Positions 63,987-64,000 of a DNA stretch of 64,000 nt are shown in pieces (position 1 is the stretch's first letter; every line of letters begins with the position of its first letter). The stretch lies in NCBI GenBank assembly GCA_936432065.2, contig OW386293.2, positions 19,108,234 to 19,172,233 on the forward strand, read 5' to 3'. This stretch comes from Rutpela maculata. Lineage: Eukaryota > Arthropoda > Insecta > Coleoptera > Cerambycidae. The translations under genes were made by a program, and so were the position numbers. The notes below the pieces were generated by a model that worked only from the letters and a program-made list of their open reading frames with translations, was not told the origin of the DNA and searched no databases.

Positions 63987-64000
63987 CACAATTCAGCAGT

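Overview
The window is AT-rich eukaryotic nuclear DNA, most likely from an insect with a large repeat-filled genome. That placement rests on the mobile-element mix (DUF4817-type mariner-like transposases, Jockey/CR1/R1-like LINEs, hAT-, Harbinger- and Transib-like ends). A beetle is a plausible guess, but nothing here fixes the order. There are no operons or ribosome-binding sites and no intact multi-exon host gene is visible. Only two short segments look like possible host exons: a terminal-exon-like stretch at 9367-9498 (minus) and a signal-peptide-like ORF at 63858-63986 (plus). Almost everything else that can be explained is mobile DNA, mostly broken and deeply nested.

Layout. 1-651 is a mariner-like element cut by the window edge. 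1289-4190 is a Pol III-type composite repeat (tRNA-like head plus 5S-rRNA-like core) split by a TA-flanked element (1474-3914). That element holds a palindromic MITE (1936-3628), which holds a transposase-bearing element (2057-3504). 4459-7920 is a repeat with a tRNA-like module, interrupted by a hAT-type element (8-bp duplication), which is itself interrupted by a Transib-like fold-back (5-bp duplication). 10174-15905 is a minus-strand tyrosine-recombinase (Crypton-like) pseudogene with a canonical 81-bp intron, split by a 4.6-kb element with CCCAGCTA ends. 16-24.6 kb carries CpG-rich hairpins, a TA-flanked fold-back, a Harbinger-like element, a truncated LINE and a 483-bp tandem duplication. 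24.6-28 kb is a 3.3-kb palindrome.

29041-42151 is one mariner-like element with ~300-bp terminal inverted repeats swollen to 13.1 kb by later insertions: the composite Pol III repeat (itself split by a Jockey-type LINE), a second tRNA-module repeat, a CR1-like LINE with an open RT frame, a ~2.3-kb fold-back, and a ~120-bp satellite that took in a second Transib-like element. 42888-44181 is a dead Tc1-like element. 46749-49559 encodes an XPG/FEN-like nuclease fragment and has a 4-bp duplication; a TA-flanked element (49564-52999) with a LINE inside sits in the last two bases of that duplication. 53413-56800 is a minus-strand LINE split by a plus-strand R1-like LINE with a 10-bp duplication. 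58606-60091 is a fold-back next to a Ty3/gypsy protease fragment. 60535-62588 is a nearly complete mariner-like element of the family seen at position 1.

All boundaries were read by eye from terminal repeats and target-site duplications. No alignment or database search was run, so family names are assignments from recognised motifs.
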